Source: Bradyrhizobium sp. WBAH42 (GTDB taxonomy: Bacteria; Pseudomonadota; Alphaproteobacteria; Rhizobiales; Xanthobacteraceae). From it: a DNA stretch of 64,000 nucleotides. Of the stretch, positions 63,991 to 64,000 are shown in pieces. The stretch covers positions 6,829,001 to 6,893,000 of the forward strand of contig NZ_CP036533.1 in the NCBI RefSeq assembly GCF_024585265.1. Direction: 5' to 3'. Below the pieces are notes generated by a model. That model made no database searches, was not told the DNA's origin, and saw only the letters and a list, made by a program, of their open reading frames with translations. Positions within the stretch are counted from its first letter, which is position 1. Every line of letters begins with the position of its first letter. The translations under genes were made by a program, and so were the position numbers.

Positions 63991-64000
63991 CGGAGAAAAA

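Overview
The window looks like a Bradyrhizobium-type chromosome (soybean/legume root-nodule rhizobium). This is inferred from the high-GC alphaproteobacterial coding style, a Tad/Flp pilus locus, a nod box, several tts boxes and type III effector-like genes, VirK, a GH12 endoglucanase of the NopAA kind, and many degraded mobile elements. The species call is an inference; no search was run.

Layout. (1) 1-5.9 kb: amino-acid catabolism. A class III aminotransferase enters from the left, followed by a dead GltI-like remnant, a LysR regulator, a DadA-like D-amino-acid dehydrogenase and a secreted D-aminoacylase. Three copies of ATGCAA-N3-TTGCAT (a T-N11-A LysR-type box) sit in the three promoters, so the LysR protein probably controls the set. 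(2) 6.2-19.5 kb: a second catabolic regulon built around N,N-dimethylformamidase-like enzymes: an aminotransferase, a GntR/FCD regulator, the potABC-D-like uptake system, DMFase small and large subunits plus a shorter large-subunit paralogue, and an otnK-otnC-aroE-like operon. The palindrome TGATATATCA lies ahead of each of the three minus-strand transcription units; it is the best candidate operator of the GntR protein. The substrate is unknown. (3) 19.85 kb: the 3' half of a tRNA-Lys gene without its 5' half, which looks like an integration-site scar. (4) 20.1-33.2 kb: a Tad pilus locus (flp, cpaA, cpaB, cpaE, tadA, tadB, tadC, TadE/TadG-like pseudopilins, cpaC, tadD) with an inserted ICMT-like membrane methyltransferase and no recognisable cpaD. 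(5) 33.7-39.6 kb: a large VCBS/RTX surface protein whose 5' end is broken, and a pentapeptide-repeat gene split by one in-frame TGA. (6) 40.0-46.6 kb: an operon of a DszA/NtaA-type flavin monooxygenase with a complete Dpp-type ABC importer. (7) 46.6-64 kb: gene-poor symbiosis-island DNA with tts boxes, two related proteins carrying ADP-ribosyltransferase-like motifs, a third repeat-rich effector, a deletion derivative of that effector, VirK, a nod box far upstream of a TtsI-like regulator, a second cpaC with cpaD, a dead group II intron maturase, a GH12 glucanase and a chimeric transposase remnant.

How it fits together: regions 1 and 2 are two independently regulated nutrient-scavenging systems; region 4 makes a surface pilus; region 7 is plant-signal-responsive (NodD to nod box, then the TtsI-like regulator to tts boxes) and supplies secreted proteins. 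The T3SS apparatus itself is not in this window.
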